Source: Archilochus colubris (lineage: Eukaryota > Chordata > Aves > Apodiformes > Trochilidae). Taken from it: a stretch of DNA of 64,000 nt. The number at the start of each line of letters is the position of its first letter. Within the stretch, counting starts at the first letter, position 1. The stretch covers positions 4,464,627-4,528,626 of the forward strand of contig CM041092.1 of assembly GCA_023079485.1 (NCBI GenBank). Direction: 5' to 3'. Shown in pieces: positions 24,917 through 37,308 of this stretch. The position numbers and the translations under genes are program-made. The notes under the pieces were generated by a model. That model was not told the DNA's origin. It did no database searches and was given only the letters and a program-made list of their open reading frames with translations.

Positions 24917-24990
24917 GGGTTTTTTTTTGTTTGTTTTGGGTTTTTTTGGTTTTGTTTTGTTGTTTATTTTTTTGTTTGCTTTGTTTTGTT
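24917..24990. repeat. T/G-rich low-complexity tract
   Basis: Runs of T broken by G (TTTTGTTTG-type). It keeps frames such as 24893-25159 open and should not be read as coding. Confidence 0.85.
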
Positions 24991-26144
24991 AGTATTAGGG
25001 AGAGTTTTGCCTTACCAAGAGCATTACAAAACAATGCAGATAAAATATGGAATGGCAACTGATTTACCTATTGAGATGTATTTTATAATCCATTACCCAT
25101 GGTCTGCTGAGTTTATTCAGTTTAAACTAATAGGGAAGCTGATAGAAGATGACTACTAAATAAATATTCTTCAACTTTGGCATCTCATTATGTCTTAGAG
25201 TGAACAATAGCACTTCTTCTCACAACTCCAGGTAGCTAGCTAATTTAGAAAGCCCATTTTTTCCTCTCTGAGCTGTGGCTTGTTTGTTATTTTTTTTTTC
25301 TTTTTTGGTTCTAATTACAATTTCAGTTTTTAAAGATTTGTTGAGTTACATCCACAGATTTAAGAAAGGATAGGGCTTTGTAGCTCAGCTTCCAAATGTG
25401 TCACCAACTTCTTTGCTCCTTCAAGAGAATCTGTGGGAGCTCTGGTGATTCCTTACATCCTGCTTTTTCTTTGAAAAGTCAAAAGGGATTGATCAGGCTT
25501 TATTCTTACTTACATCAGTGTGGTTTATATTTGCCTAAGGAGTGTGGTTATAAAGCAGTATCTGGGACTTCATCAGGTTTCAGTAATGCAGAGTGGGTGA
25601 CAGAACCCAAACTGGATTTTATAGTCATAAAAATTTCATCTTCTAAGACAATCTAAGTCGTTAAGAACTAACCATAATATTTCAAGTTTTTTTACCTTTT
25701 CAATTCATTTTCATGCACAAAAAAACATGAAAAGAGCCCCATTCCTGCAGCAGTTCAGGTTGGATCACTCCTGGATCATAAAATCTATGACCAGGGGGGT
25801 TTGACCCAGTTCTCAGGGCAACAGATGCTGAAGAGACAGATCCCAGCTATTCTTCCAGCTCTGATAATGGTTGCTTACTAAACTCCTTGAATATTTGCAT
25901 TTTAATTCCTCTCTCTCCCTCTGTTTACATTGCAGATTTCTTTTAGGACTTCTGAGCTCTACTGCAAGAGTTGAGAGGAGCAAGAGGTTGCGGAACATCT
26001 TACTCCCTCTACTCCTTAGCTACTCCACACTGAAGCTGGCAACTCACAGTATTACACACTCAGATGCCTGTGTTGTTGTTGTTAATTAGTTCTATATTAA
26101 TCATTTTAATGTGTCCTCAGAGTAATCAAGAATTTCCTAATATA

Positions 26145-26230
26145 TCAGAGGAGTGGAATTCATTGCACAAAGTGGGTTGTGGAGGGTTTTGAGGTCCACT
26201 TAAAAGAAGGGAGCCTATTAAATGAGGAAT
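26145..26230 (+). mobile_element. Possible ancient CR1/L3-type remnant
   Basis: GGAATTCATTGCACAAAG, then GGGTTGTGGAGGG, ACTTAAAAGAAGGG and TATTAAATGAGG resemble the ORF2 C-terminal segment of old amniote CR1 elements, where 'GAATTCATTGCCACA...TGTTGTGGA' and a 'TTCAA(A)AAGGG' stretch occur in this order. The match is short and from memory, so it needs a profile search. Confidence 0.3.
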
Positions 26231-28475
26231 TGTAACCAAAGAACAGGCTGAGCATTTCAGAATGCACAGGAAAACCTCAGCCTGGACAGGCAAGATGGAA
26301 ATCACCAACTTCTACCTGATCCCCATATCTAATTTATATGGTTCCTGTTTCACAAATATTGCAGCCTGTCACACTTAGAATGTTTTTCACCACTTGATAG
26401 TAGCCCATTTAAATCATAAGCAGTGAAAATATTTGGCTAGCTGACCTGTTAAAATGATAACCCTTGGAACAGTAATTTTTTTTTCCTCTTTTTACTTATA
26501 TTTTACAGTTTATAGCTGCCTGAAATAGCAATGCCATCTGTAATTCTCTTTCTAGCCAAGCTTACTTAAAATGCTCGTTCAAAAAGTAATAAGCACAATA
26601 TTTTTTCTAATCAGGTCCCTTCGGAATGAAATCATGGAAAAAATGTTCCTGCCAGTTCATGCTGATTACTGGTGTGTCTCATTATTCTAAACCCTATCTG
26701 ACAGCCACAAAGTCATAACTGCCTTTCAACAAGAACTACCACTGAGTCTTTTAAAAATAATTTTATTTCAATTTCTAGCTAGTTCTAGCTTAAACAGCAC
26801 ATATAATTGCCTAATAAGCAGTTCATAAGAAGAACATAATTTCAAAGTAAAATGTTGGACCTATCCAGACTTTGACAGTAAGAGAAATTAGAGATGCCTT
26901 TTAAGTTCTTCAGTGCAAGTTATTCTGTGAGGAAGGAAGCAGCAACCTGGAAACTCTTTAGAATACTGATTAAACTTTCAAAGTATGCACAGAATTAAAA
27001 AAAAAAAATATTGTCAATATCAAGCAACTGCGAAGCTTAAAAGGCAAAACCTATTAACTGTTTCAGAAGTAGGAGGAGAATTGAAATAGATAAAAACCCC
27101 AAAAGGTTTGGTATGTGGACAGTGAAAACTTTTCCTGCCACTAGAAACTATTATTTTGTTACCACACAATGTCTGAACAAATGTAGGATGTACCCTGTGC
27201 AGTGTCTAAGGTCTGATCTGTGCAACCAAGGCCATAGCACTTAATCCAGGTATTTTTTCTATTTTACCTCAATTCTGTGTGCCTGATGAACTCCCAGTTT
27301 CCAAAAGCTGTGGTGTTATCTTGATGCACCACAGGAGATGATGGGCTGGATAAAGTAGTGTTCAGACCTCGAGGTTTTTTGGGAAATTTCCTGAAGATTG
27401 TTGAATTCAAGTTGCCTTCAGTCATCAGCAGAGCTGGAGTATCTCACCTCCCTTGTTTTGCCCACATGGAACATCTGAGTCTGCAGAGGTAACAGATCCC
27501 CCTGTAACCAGAAGCTCAAATCAGGCCAAGAAAATCAGGATGCAGGGGAAAACAGGCAGGAAGGAGGACAGGAGGTCAGGAGATCCTTCAACTTGGAGCT
27601 GTGAAATAATGTGGAGTAAACCATAACCAAACAAAGTATGGTCACAGATCTAAAATCCTAATTTCATTGTCTTACCTGTGACAGAATAAGTCTCACACCT
27701 TCTGGAGTATTGTCACATCCTGATTCCTCGAATAATTGTTAAAGTCCAAAGCCTGAAACACAGAGAATGGCTGAGAAAATGACACCTTAATTCTCTTTTC
27801 TGAATGCCAGAGGTGCTGAGCAGTCTCAGGACCTTGTTTGCTCCAGTGTGAATCACTCGAGGATGAATAAAAATCTTTGGCAAGTACCAAGAGATTCAAA
27901 AGTGGGTGGCAGATCAAGTCAGCTGTCAGCCTGGGCAGTTCTTTACCATCCTGGAGTGTTTTCTGTTACCTGGAAGACAGTAAAGGCAACAAGAGATGTA
28001 CTGCAGAAAATAGTAGAATAGATGGAGATTTAAATGGGAATATTTTTCTTTTGAAAAAATATTTTATATTTGACTGTGTTGTTCTGAAGGCTGATGGATC
28101 TTGTGAGAATATCTTGCCTCTGATGAAACTGTGCAAATTAAAAGAAAATAAATTACCACCCAGGGATTTTCATAGGGCCAAAGGCACTGGGATATCTCCA
28201 TTTTCTATTTTAAATGAGGGTGGGTTTTTTTTAAGATATCATTAACAAATTGGGTAACCATGAGGTAAAATTTTTAAGATTTCTAGATTCTGCTTTTAAC
28301 TGAATGAAATGGGAGAGTCTTTGCTGCACCCATTTGCTGCAAATGTTTAATGAGGTAACTTTTAGTAAAAAAAAATAAATATCAAAAACCTCTAGTTGTA
28401 CATAAAAAATGTCCTGTAAAGTGAAATAAAATTGCTAAAAAGACAGTAATTAATATAGCAAGCACTTCACAAATC

Positions 28476-28990
28476 GAGTACTGTGTCCAGTTCTGGGGCC
28501 CCCAGTTCAGGAAGGATATTGAGGTCCTGGAGCAGGTCCAAAGGAGGCAACCAGGCTGGTGAAGGGACTCGAGCACAGACCCTATGAGGAGAGGCTGAGA
28601 GAGCTGGGGCTGTTCAGTCTGGAGAAGAGGAGGCTCAGGGGAGACCTCATCACTCTCTACAACTCCCTGAAAGGAGGTTGTAACCGGGTGGATGTTGGTC
28701 TCTTTTGCCAAACGACTTTCAACAAGACAAGAGGGCATGGTCTTAAGTTGTGCCAGGGGAGGTTTAGGTTGGATATTAGAAAGAATTTCTTTACGGAGAG
28801 GGTGATCAGACATTGGAATGGGCTGCCCAAGGAAGTAGTGGATTCTCCGTCCGTGGAGATATTTACAAAGAGACTGGATGTGGCACTCAGTGCCATGGTC
28901 TAGCAACCACAACGGTGGTAAAAGGGTTGGACTCAATGACCTCTGAGGTCCCTTCCAACCCAGCCAATTCTATGATTCTATGATTCTATG
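28476..28990 (+). mobile_element. CR1: Young CR1 LINE, 515 bp, 5'-truncated
   Basis: A plus-strand CR1 from within ORF2 (TGTGTCCAGTTCTGGGGCC) through its C-terminus and the 3' tail (GGTTGGACTCAATGACC, CCAACCCAGCCAATTCTATG), ending in ATTCTATG octamers. AAATC at 28471-28475 recurs at 28991-28995 and is a possible 5-bp target duplication. It is highly similar to the copies at 30.3 and 51.5 kb. It has no RT or endonuclease domain left and so is not autonomous. Confidence 0.97.
28559..28903 (+). pseudogene. CR1 ORF2 C-terminal fragment, 114 codons open
   Basis: This is the C-terminal tail of the CR1 endonuclease-reverse transcriptase polyprotein, beginning [17 protein letters not shown] and ending LDVALSAMV before the natural stop. 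It lies downstream of the RT domain. The frame is intact over this whole segment, but the catalytic parts are absent through 5' truncation. The first Met is internal to ORF2, not a true start. It is probably not expressed as protein. Confidence 0.85.
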
Positions 28991-28995
28991 AAATC

Positions 28996-30284
28996 TCGTC
29001 CCAACAGCTCAAGATATCTGTGATTTTACTCTCAGAAAATTTGTCTATGAGCATGAACACTTAAAAAACTTAATAAGCTAAAATTGTAAAGTAGAAAGTC
29101 ATAAATCAAATGTGAGAAAAATTTCAGAAGTTATCAAATAAAAAAATCTATTTACTTGCATAGGTCTCTTTCTATCTATGCTTGTGACATATTCCTGCTT
29201 TTCCCTCTGATTTTGGGAAAGTTTGGTATATTCAGTTCCTCAACAAAATTCTTATTAGCTAAAGCATTAATCACTTGTTAATTGTAATTACTTAGCCTGT
29301 GGAAATTTGGGGAATGGAATTAAACTGTGACTACAAGTCAAATAAGTTTGCTTTTACTATTGATAGAAACATTTTTGAGACAGCTGTTCAATATGGGTTG
29401 CTTAGCATTTTCTTTTCTTAACACTGGGTCAATGTGCTGAATAATAATTGAATTCAGGCTTTGCACAACGTTTTGTATCACATAGAAGTTACCTTGTAAT
29501 CATCAATGCTCTTAATAACAGAGGACAATACATTTATTGCTTTTCTAATATATCTGCACAAAATTACAAACTGAGATATTTTTGAGCTTCTATACATCTT
29601 GTTGCTCAACTGCATGGACCTGACAGTGTTAAAAATGATTTAAAGCCTGCAGTTTACACTTTGACACCTTCTCCAAACACTTCTAAACTTTTTTTTTTTT
29701 CAGTGTCACTGACCAGTGCCTTTTTCTCAGGCTCACAAAATGTTCCTTGTGTTCAGAAGGCCAGATCCCCAGCAGGCTCTCAGTGTTGGAAAGCTCCAAC
29801 TGATGGGGCTCTGTCTGAATTTCCTTCAGTCATTCAGTGCACTGAGAGTTAAGATCAAGGGCTTCCATTTTCATGGAAGGGTTCAGATCAAGGACTTCCA
29901 TCAATTCTTCCATTACTCTAGCCAATGTATTATTGGTTTTGTCATTATTATTATCGTTTCATTACCTTTATCACTGATAAAGGTAAATCTATGGAAAATA
30001 ATACTCACTTTTTAACTGCATTTGTTGGGAAATGGATGAGATTATTTTCAGAGAGTCAAACCCCTTCCCCTCTGTTCTTCCTTCTTTGCCATGGAGCCCC
30101 TCTACCTCTTGAGGGCTCCCAAAGCTTCTGGTAGCTCTGGTTGGTGATCTGTAATGCAAGAAGTTCCCAAAGAAGCAGATTTTTTTTTGACAGGCATTGG
30201 TTTTTTAAGTGAATTACATCAGGTGTTCACCTCTCTCTGTGCCTGAGTCTGCACCAGGGTGGGCATCAAGCACAAATCAGTGCA
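28996..30284. other. Single-copy DNA between two CR1 copies
   Basis: No gene seen. There is a T-run with CAG at about 29688-29703, a small imperfect direct repeat (AGATCAAGGGCTTCCAT at 29852 and AGATCAAGGACTTCCAT at 29885) and a short hairpin (CTTCCAT/ATGGAAG, 29862-29879). The segment 29215-29420 is TAAT-rich and may be conserved non-coding DNA. Confidence 0.5.
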
Positions 30285-31171
30285 AGTCCCAGGGATCAGT
30301 GTTGGGCCCAGTTCTGTTCAATATCTTCATTGATGATTTAGATGAGGGGATTGAGTCCATCATCAGCAAATTCACAGACGACACTAAGCTGGGGGGGAGT
30401 GTGGATCAGCTGGAAGGCAGGAGGGCTCTGCAGAGGGACCTGGACAGACTGGAGAGTTGGGCTGATTCCAACGGGATGAGGTTCAACACGGCCAAGTGCC
30501 GGGTCCTGCACTTTGGCCACAAGAACCCCATGGGGAGCTCCAGGCTGGGGACAGAGTGCTGAGAGCAGCCAGGCAGAAAGGGACCTGGGAGTCTGGATTG
30601 ACAGGAAGCTGAACATGAGCCAGCAGTGTGCCCAGGTGTCCAAGAAGGCCAATGGCATCCTGGCCTGGATCAGGAACAGTGTGGCCAGCAGGTCCGAGGA
30701 AGTGATTCTGCCCCTATACTCAGCCCTGATGAGGCCACACCTCGAGTCCTGTGTCCAGTTCTGGGCCCCTCAGCTCAGGAAGGATATCGAGGTCCTGGAG
30801 TGGGTCCAAAGGAGGCAACTGGGCTGATGAAAGGTCTCAAGCGCAGACCCTATGAGGAGAGGCTGAGGGAGCTGGGGGTGTTCGGGCTGGAGAAGAGGAG
30901 GCTCAGGGGAGACCTCATCACTCTCTACAACTCCCTGAAAGGAGGTTGGAGCCAGGGGGGGGTTGGGCTCTTTTGCCAGACGACTTTCAACAAGACAAGA
31001 GGGCATGGGCTTAATCTCTGCCAGGGGAGGTTCAGGTTGGATATTAGGAAGAAATTCTTTACAAAGAGAGTGATCAGACATTGGAATGGGCTGCCCAGGG
31101 AAGTAGTGGATTCTCCGTGTCTGGAGATATTTAAAAAGAGACTGGATGTGGCACTCAGTGCCATGGTCTAG
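30285..31171 (+). pseudogene. CR1 reverse transcriptase fragment, frameshifted
   Basis: Partial CR1 ORF2. The first section (to about 30560) encodes part of the RT palm, with [13 protein letters not shown] followed by the catalytic-box region FTDDTKLGG. The expected 'ADD' box reads TDD here; both aspartates are kept. The frame then shifts by one base near 30545-30560 into a section containing [20 protein letters not shown] and [20 protein letters not shown], reaching a stop at 30825-30827. The original frame resumes ([20 protein letters not shown]) and runs to the natural stop after ALSAMV at 31171. The N-terminal endonuclease and early RT motifs are missing. This is a dead copy of a LINE enzyme that would nick DNA and reverse-transcribe its own RNA. 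Confidence 0.9.
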
Positions 31172-31255
31172 CAACCGCAACCGTGGTTCAAGGGTTGGAC
31201 TCAATGATCTCAGAGGTCCCTTCCAACCCAGCCAATTCTATGATTCTATGATTCT
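30289..31255 (+). mobile_element. CR1: Longest CR1 LINE in the window, truncated within the RT domain
   Basis: About 970 bp of plus-strand CR1. It begins at the RT motif coding [13 protein letters not shown], continues through the ORF2 C-terminus and ends with CCAATTCTATGATTCTATG. AAGTC at 30284-30288 and again at 31256-31260 may be a 5-bp target duplication, though its left copy also fits the CR1 consensus, so the exact 5' edge is uncertain by a few bases. It belongs to the same subfamily as the 28.5 kb copy, only 1.3 kb away in the same orientation. Confidence 0.97.
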
Positions 31256-32268
31256 AAGTCACTGGGGAATGCAGGAGGGAAGAAATTTTAACTGAAGGAT
31301 GGAGATGGTGTCTAATAAGGTGTTTCACTCTGCCTTCTTCTCTTATTCACCTATTTCCCAAAACCTATGGGAAGTTTTTATTACCCTCAAGCCTCAACAC
31401 CTCTATTGAAACTGGATGAAATGAACCCAGTGGTCTCAAAGTCCATCCACTTAGAAAAACAAAGTAGCAAACAAGAACTTCAGATGAGCTGTTTGCCAGT
31501 TTGAGAGGAGCTTGAGATTGGTGAGGCAGAGGTGTATTTATTAAATGCATCACAAATTGAGCTGGAAAAAAGGATTCACACCTGCCAGGGCAAACTGTAA
31601 TTCCAAAAAGGTTAATTGGATTTAAAATTTAAAAGAAAACTGGGATACACTGCTTTAAAAAGTTGGAGATATTGGTTGTTCCGTTTTTCTCTTTTGCTTT
31701 TTTTTTTCTTAATATATAAAAAATAAAACTAGAAATAAAACTAGAGAAGGGAGACACTGAAAAAGGATAAAAATCACCAATAAAATATTTTGACCATAAT
31801 GACAAATTTTCAAAAAACATTATTTTCAGAACTTAAAAACTGCAGTGAAGGAAACCTCCCCTGTAATATTGTAATATGATGATATAACAATATTTTACAG
31901 TAAATAAATTATTTACTAGTATTTAAAGTTACCAAAGAAAATTTGCATGGGCTTCTGAACAAACCAGGTATTACCAGTTCTACCAGGAGATTATTTCACT
32001 TTCCTAAATTCTATTTTTCTAAATTTAAGTTTGAGTAATAGCAGCATTATTTTGTCTTTTCCATTCAGATTTCAAATATAAAGTTAATGACATTTTATTA
32101 TGACATATCATTTATTCATGCATCTTAAATCTCTTGCAAAATCCTTCCTTTAAAAGAATATCCAAAAATAGACCCAAGTGGGGAGGAAAAAAATATTTAT
32201 TTAGAATTATTTGAGTTGGTTTGTTTTAAATTCAATACCAAGTTGAAGGTGCTGCTTCAGTTCCCACC

Positions 32269-32328
32269 ATGACTGACCTCAACATGACTAATCTAAGGCA
32301 GCTGTGTCTACTATTATGCTGGAAAAAG
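32269..32328 (+). CDS. Candidate 20-codon first exon (low confidence)
   Basis: An ATG in a good initiation context (CCCACCATGA) opens a 20-codon frame, MTDLNMTNLRQLCLLLCWKK. It ends exactly at a consensus-like splice donor (AAAAAG/GTAAGA) in phase 0. If unspliced the frame stops at 32362-32364. The RQLxLLLxWK pattern superficially recalls the N-terminus of ABCA transporters, but those first exons run on past this point with a basic cluster that is absent here, so I do not assign a family. No partner exon was found. Confidence 0.12.
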
Positions 32329-35300
32329 GTAAGAAGTATTATTTTCTCCAACATTCTTAGCTAGCTTTTTCTTAATTTCCAAGCTAAGGTAATAATTTAT
32401 TGCTTAGAAAATTACAAGACTTCCACAGTGACTCAGCTGTGTTGGCTGGGTTCTATGTGAAAGCAGATGTACAGCTCATCTTTTTTTCCTCCCTCTCTTT
32501 AACTCCTTTTATTCTCAGGTTTAATATTTGGATGCTTTTTGAATAAGAAGAGAGGTGACAAAATGAACCAAAGAACCCACATTTACAGCAACACAAAGCT
32601 TGGTGTTTTTCCTTCCCTTTGATCTCTGTTTTTTAACTGGTGATAAAATAAAACCCATTAACCAGAACACAGAGTCCTTCTGATACTCACAGAATTCCCC
32701 GTTGTACCCCAGTCCACAGGAAGGGTCTTGGATGCAAATCCAAGGGGCCAAATTTCATCAAGCCATGAGCCATGGGAAGAAGGACTCTTGTCATCAATAC
32801 CACATCAAGAAATATAAATGAATTGCCTTTCTCAGAGCTCTTGCCTACAAAAGAGCACAGGAATCCAGAGTCTGTTGTTACTTACAGATATTTTTTTCCC
32901 ACACAAACGAAGACAACCATGCAAAGAAAAAACTTGAAGAGAGGATGAATAGAGAGCCACAGAAGTCAATACTTACAATATAACTAAAGGACAATATCAG
33001 CAAAACATTGCCCCAGTCTCTCTGCATTTGGTCATGATATAATTAATCCAGTGAAAAATCCTTTTGTCCAAGAAATAACTAGAAAGATCGTTTTAATGAG
33101 TTTTAAATTGCATGTTATATTTTTGCATTCTCTCTAAATTTAAATACTGGCAATAATTCTTCCACCAAAATGTTTTCTTCTTTTATACTTTCAATTACTC
33201 CAGCATATGTAAGCCCAGATATGCTTGAGTCAAAGAAAAGAAAGTTTGGATAATACATCATTAACCTCAGGCCTTATTTTAATCTTCATTTCTAAAGCTT
33301 TCCCTTTCTGTACAGTCTATCCATTACAGATTCCCTGCTTACAGCAAGCAAATTCAGCAACATTATTTATCAGAGTTCCTTTGTAGGCTAATGGCTGCCT
33401 GGGTTTCCTGTTGTGTTCTGGAGGACAAACCAAGGAGGCAGATGAGACTGAAAATAAATGGTCGATGCCCAGGTTTGCACTCTGCTTCTTTAAACATGTC
33501 CTTAAAAGATGCAAGGGCACACAGTAAATTGTCCCAAAAGAATATTCATGCCCTGACTGTTCATACCTGTTTGGTTGCAGCACGTATTCAATTACCTAAT
33601 TAAAAAGAAAAAAAAAAAAATTAAAAAAGGGAGATGAAGAAAACAGGTATAATCCATAGCAATATCATCTTGATGCCTCTGATTCTTGAACTAAACTGTG
33701 CCTTACTTGCATGCTGCAATGAGGCCCTCAGGAAATAATAATCCAGGGACAAAAATATTTCTTGAGAAAATATTCTAAACTAAATTGGTTTTTGATCAGG
33801 AGCTCTTTTTATGAAACTGTCAATTTTTGGTGTTATGTAATATCTGAATTCTCCTGCCCACTCCTTACTTTCCTGTCTTCATAAACCTGAAAATAAAAAA
33901 GTTCTTATTTGAAAGAAGGAGGAGATTCTTTACATCAAAGGGTAAACACTGCTTTTCTGTCTCAGAAAATGAGGTGATTTTGTTGTTTCTCCATTCTACT
34001 TTTTTTTCCTTCCTATCCCTGGATACTGAAATCTGAAACTAAATTATCTACTGTTCCTTTTCTGAGGAACTTAAAAGGCAACTTTTGTGTACATCATAAT
34101 GTTTTCAATAACCACAAGGGCTTAAATTTTGTAGTTTGTAGATCAATGTAATACTTCCAGTAAAAAGAAAAGAATATATAGGGTTTTTTTCTAGCATTTG
34201 AGTGTGCTATTTAATTGCATTGTACTTTCTATTTCTTAGCTGTCTGAATATTGCAAAGCCCACATGAATCATAACAAAATTTAATGAGTTTCTCATATGA
34301 TACCCAAGAGAATATTGTCATAAACTTTGGCTACAGACTAAGAACAATATTTTCAAAAATATTTATTTTGCCTTTTTGGGGCACTGTATGATTACTACAG
34401 ATGCTGGATCTGTGGAGGGCATCCACTGGTCTGATTTAAAACTGGAGCTATAATGTTCAGAGTGCAGAATCCTATAAATCCTTTTTTCTTGGTTTTGCTG
34501 ATGCCAGCCTGATGAGGCAACAGTACTTTGTTCAAGTCTGCAAATCCATGTGACATTGGGAAAGTTTAAGTTTTACCAATACCTTATAATAGACTTTCAA
34601 TATGTTGTCATCCAATATGATTTTGTTGCAAAAGAAACACAAAATCATCTCCATTGCATCCAAGAGTGATGCTAATCCATGTTCAGGAATTACTCAGGTG
34701 GCTAAAAAAAGTTTGAAGACAAGGCAGTAATACTTGTTACAACTGTACAATGACTTGAAAAACTGAGAAATCCTGGATCAGTTTTATTTTTAAAAAAAAC
34801 TTGTTATATTTTTTCCAAAATTCCATCAATAGACTTTTTAAAGAATTGCTGAAGATTGAATAGAATTACAACATCCTTCTGTTGGGAAGGGACCAGCTAG
34901 ATTACACTTCATGTGTTATGTGAAATATATTGGGACTATTTTGGCCATAAATATAGCCTGTAAGGGGGAAAAAAACCCAACACAACACTGATTTTGGATT
35001 GCCAGTGCAATGCTATTATGCCAGAGTAATATAATATCCACTTGGATATGAGAGATGCTTTCAAAAAAGTATAGATACCTAAGACTGTAGATGAAATACT
35101 CTCTCTTAATATATATCCTGCATAACTATTCCAGTATAATAAGTGGTGGGTTGGTTTCTTATTATTGATTTTACCATCTCAGGCAGTTAGAGGTCAGGAT
35201 ACATTTATACAGCACAAACTACAAATCCCAGTAGTCAGAAGTACACTGCCTCAGCCTGCTTTTATGCTTTTTTTCTTATACTTGGTACAACAGGAAACAC

Positions 35301-35656
35301 AGAGAATAATAATCTGCAGTGCTTAGCAATTTTTTGTATTGTCCTTCATATTTTAGACAATCCTGTGGTGTGAAAGCCCTGAAGAGAAACAAAAATCAAT
35401 AGGACACTATGGAACTGTAGTAAGAGTCTTCAGAAATCACTCTAAAGAAGCATCAGATATAATAGAAAGTTATAATATCTCCATAGGGTTTTTCTTCCTA
35501 GAGCAAAGAACTTAATAATTATTTAAAAAGGTAAAAAGCTTGTTTGCTTTTTCCTAATAGGTCATCTTCCATTCTATAAGAGCTGAGGGAGAAAAGGTGC
35601 CACTGCAGTTCTGAACAAATCCTTCAGGTGTAAATGCGGGAGAAAAGCTCAGCTCC

Positions 35657-35728
35657 CAGTGCAGGAATTCCTTAATTCCTTCCTGAAGGACCCAGTGGAG
35701 GAATTCCTTAATTCCTTCCTCAGGGACT
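35657..35728. repeat. 36-bp tandem duplication (two copies)
   Basis: Copies begin CAGTGCAGGAATTCCTTAAT and CAGTGGAGGAATTCCTTAAT and are directly adjacent. They differ at four of 36 positions. A local duplication with no sign of a mobile element. Confidence 0.9.
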
Positions 35729-37308
35729 CACAGGAGAAGACTCTCCCAGAGCAGCCACCAAGCTTCCCATGGTAAGTGATATAAGGGATGGGAAAGACTG
35801 GAATATTGAGGGATTTATTTCTCTAGGTAGATAAACTGTACTAAAGTAGAGTACTAAACTTCCAAGGCAATTTCTGAGCTGCTGTGCTGCACCAAGCCCC
35901 TTTAGAGAACAAACAGATCCCAGAGCTCCTTCACAGAGCTATCAGTGCCTCTCTGTTATCTCCTGCAAGGAAATCCCAAAGCAAAATAGTTTCATTTTCT
36001 GCACAGCTTTTTTTGCAGGTTTTGATACCAGGCTGCCCAGTTCTATGACTCTTCGAGAGCTTCAGCTGTGAAAGGTTCCTTCCCATGTCCTGATGGCTCA
36101 CAAAATCTGTAACAAGAACAATACTAAGTGCACCATAAAGTTATTTTTTCTTAGTTTCTCTGTTCACTTGTAGTTTTTTCAAGAAAGTTTGAGTGATGAC
36201 AGCAGTAGAGGCCCTCATCCAAGCTTACCTACAGTCACTAAAAACCTAGACTTTGATTATTTAATCCTGATTTAACTAGATAATAAAGCCAGTGCTGAAT
36301 TTTAAGCACACAAATAGTCCTATTAAATCTGATGAGCTTAAAATTATGTATACAAATCCATTTCCTGATTGAGGTGTATGTTAATATATAAAACATGGAT
36401 ATAACTTCCCCAATAAGCTGGCTTTTCACAACTAATAAATTTCAGTGGGAAGACTGAGAATGAGTACTTCAAAATCATGTTTGAAAATAAGTAAAAGCTT
36501 CAATGATCTCTGGGTTAGAGACTGGAATATTCCCTGTCAACTATCATGCTTCTGAAACGCGTAACCACAGGCTCTTCCTATAGTTTAACTTCTGGCATCC
36601 CTTGGAGGTATTTTGCATCTCTGTCTGAAGATCCCTGGCTTTACTGTAAGGTTTAAGTCAGGCTCCTAGCTCTGGATAGCCAAAAAACCCAACTTAAATG
36701 CCTGGAGAATCTGAAATGTGTGGTGAGCCCATCCTCAGAGAACAAAAGATGATTTCACACTCTGTGCCCCTCCACATGGGTACAACGAGATACCTTAAGA
36801 CCCATTTGCATTACATATGTACTTAGCTCATTATTCACCCTCAAATCATTTGTGTAGATACATAGTCACAGTGGAAACAAGTTTTTAATTTTTTTTTTTT
36901 TTTGGCAATGCAACCTTCTTTTTCTTAAATACCTAAGCTGATCCAGACTGATAGCAGAGCAGTTTCATAGCAATAGCAATGCCATTAGTATTGTATTTTC
37001 TCTCAGTATCCCAGCCACAGAACCACTACTCAGCCCATGCATTCAGGGTGCTTTAGTGTCCCTTTTAAATTTTCATCACTCTTTGCTCCATTAATGGAAC
37101 TACTTGCACGAAAGAGAGAACAAATTGTCTTCTAACTGATCTATTACAAGGTACATTAATGAATATAGGGGAACTTTATTAGTACTTTAATGCTGTACCT
37201 GTTCACTTCAGATTGTCACTGGTGTTATTATCATAATGGGTTGCTTCACAGATGTCTGAAAGTGCTGCTAGGTACAACAAGCAATGCATTAAAAAACAAC
37301 TTTTACAG

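Larger units (their letters stand above)
22596..28470. other. Single-copy DNA with T/G-rich tracts and a hairpin
   Basis: No recognised gene. The block holds T/G-rich low-complexity sequence (24660-24690, 24917-24990), an inverted repeat at 23704-23741 and a possible ancient CR1 remnant at 26145-26230. The segment 24300-24600 is more GC-rich with frames open on both strands but no known domain. The 122-codon frame at 27877-28245 is also unrecognised. Confidence 0.5.
31261..37308. other. Single-copy AT-rich DNA
   Basis: About 6 kb with no recognised gene. It contains a candidate mini-exon at 32269, a 36-bp tandem duplication at 35657-35728, and homopolymer runs (33610-33620, 36890-36903). CR1-like words near 34880-34900 (TTGGGAAGGGACC) are too short to call. 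Frames are below 90 codons and lack domains. Confidence 0.5.

Noticed and set aside
32269..32328. Resemblance of RQLCLLLCWKK to ABCA transporter N-termini
   Set aside because: The match is a few hydrophobic residues, the following basic cluster of ABCA first exons is missing, and the donor position differs.
34858..34910. TTGGGAAGGGACC as part of a CR1 tail
   Set aside because: Only about 12 bases resemble CR1. Flanking bases do not follow the element in either direction.
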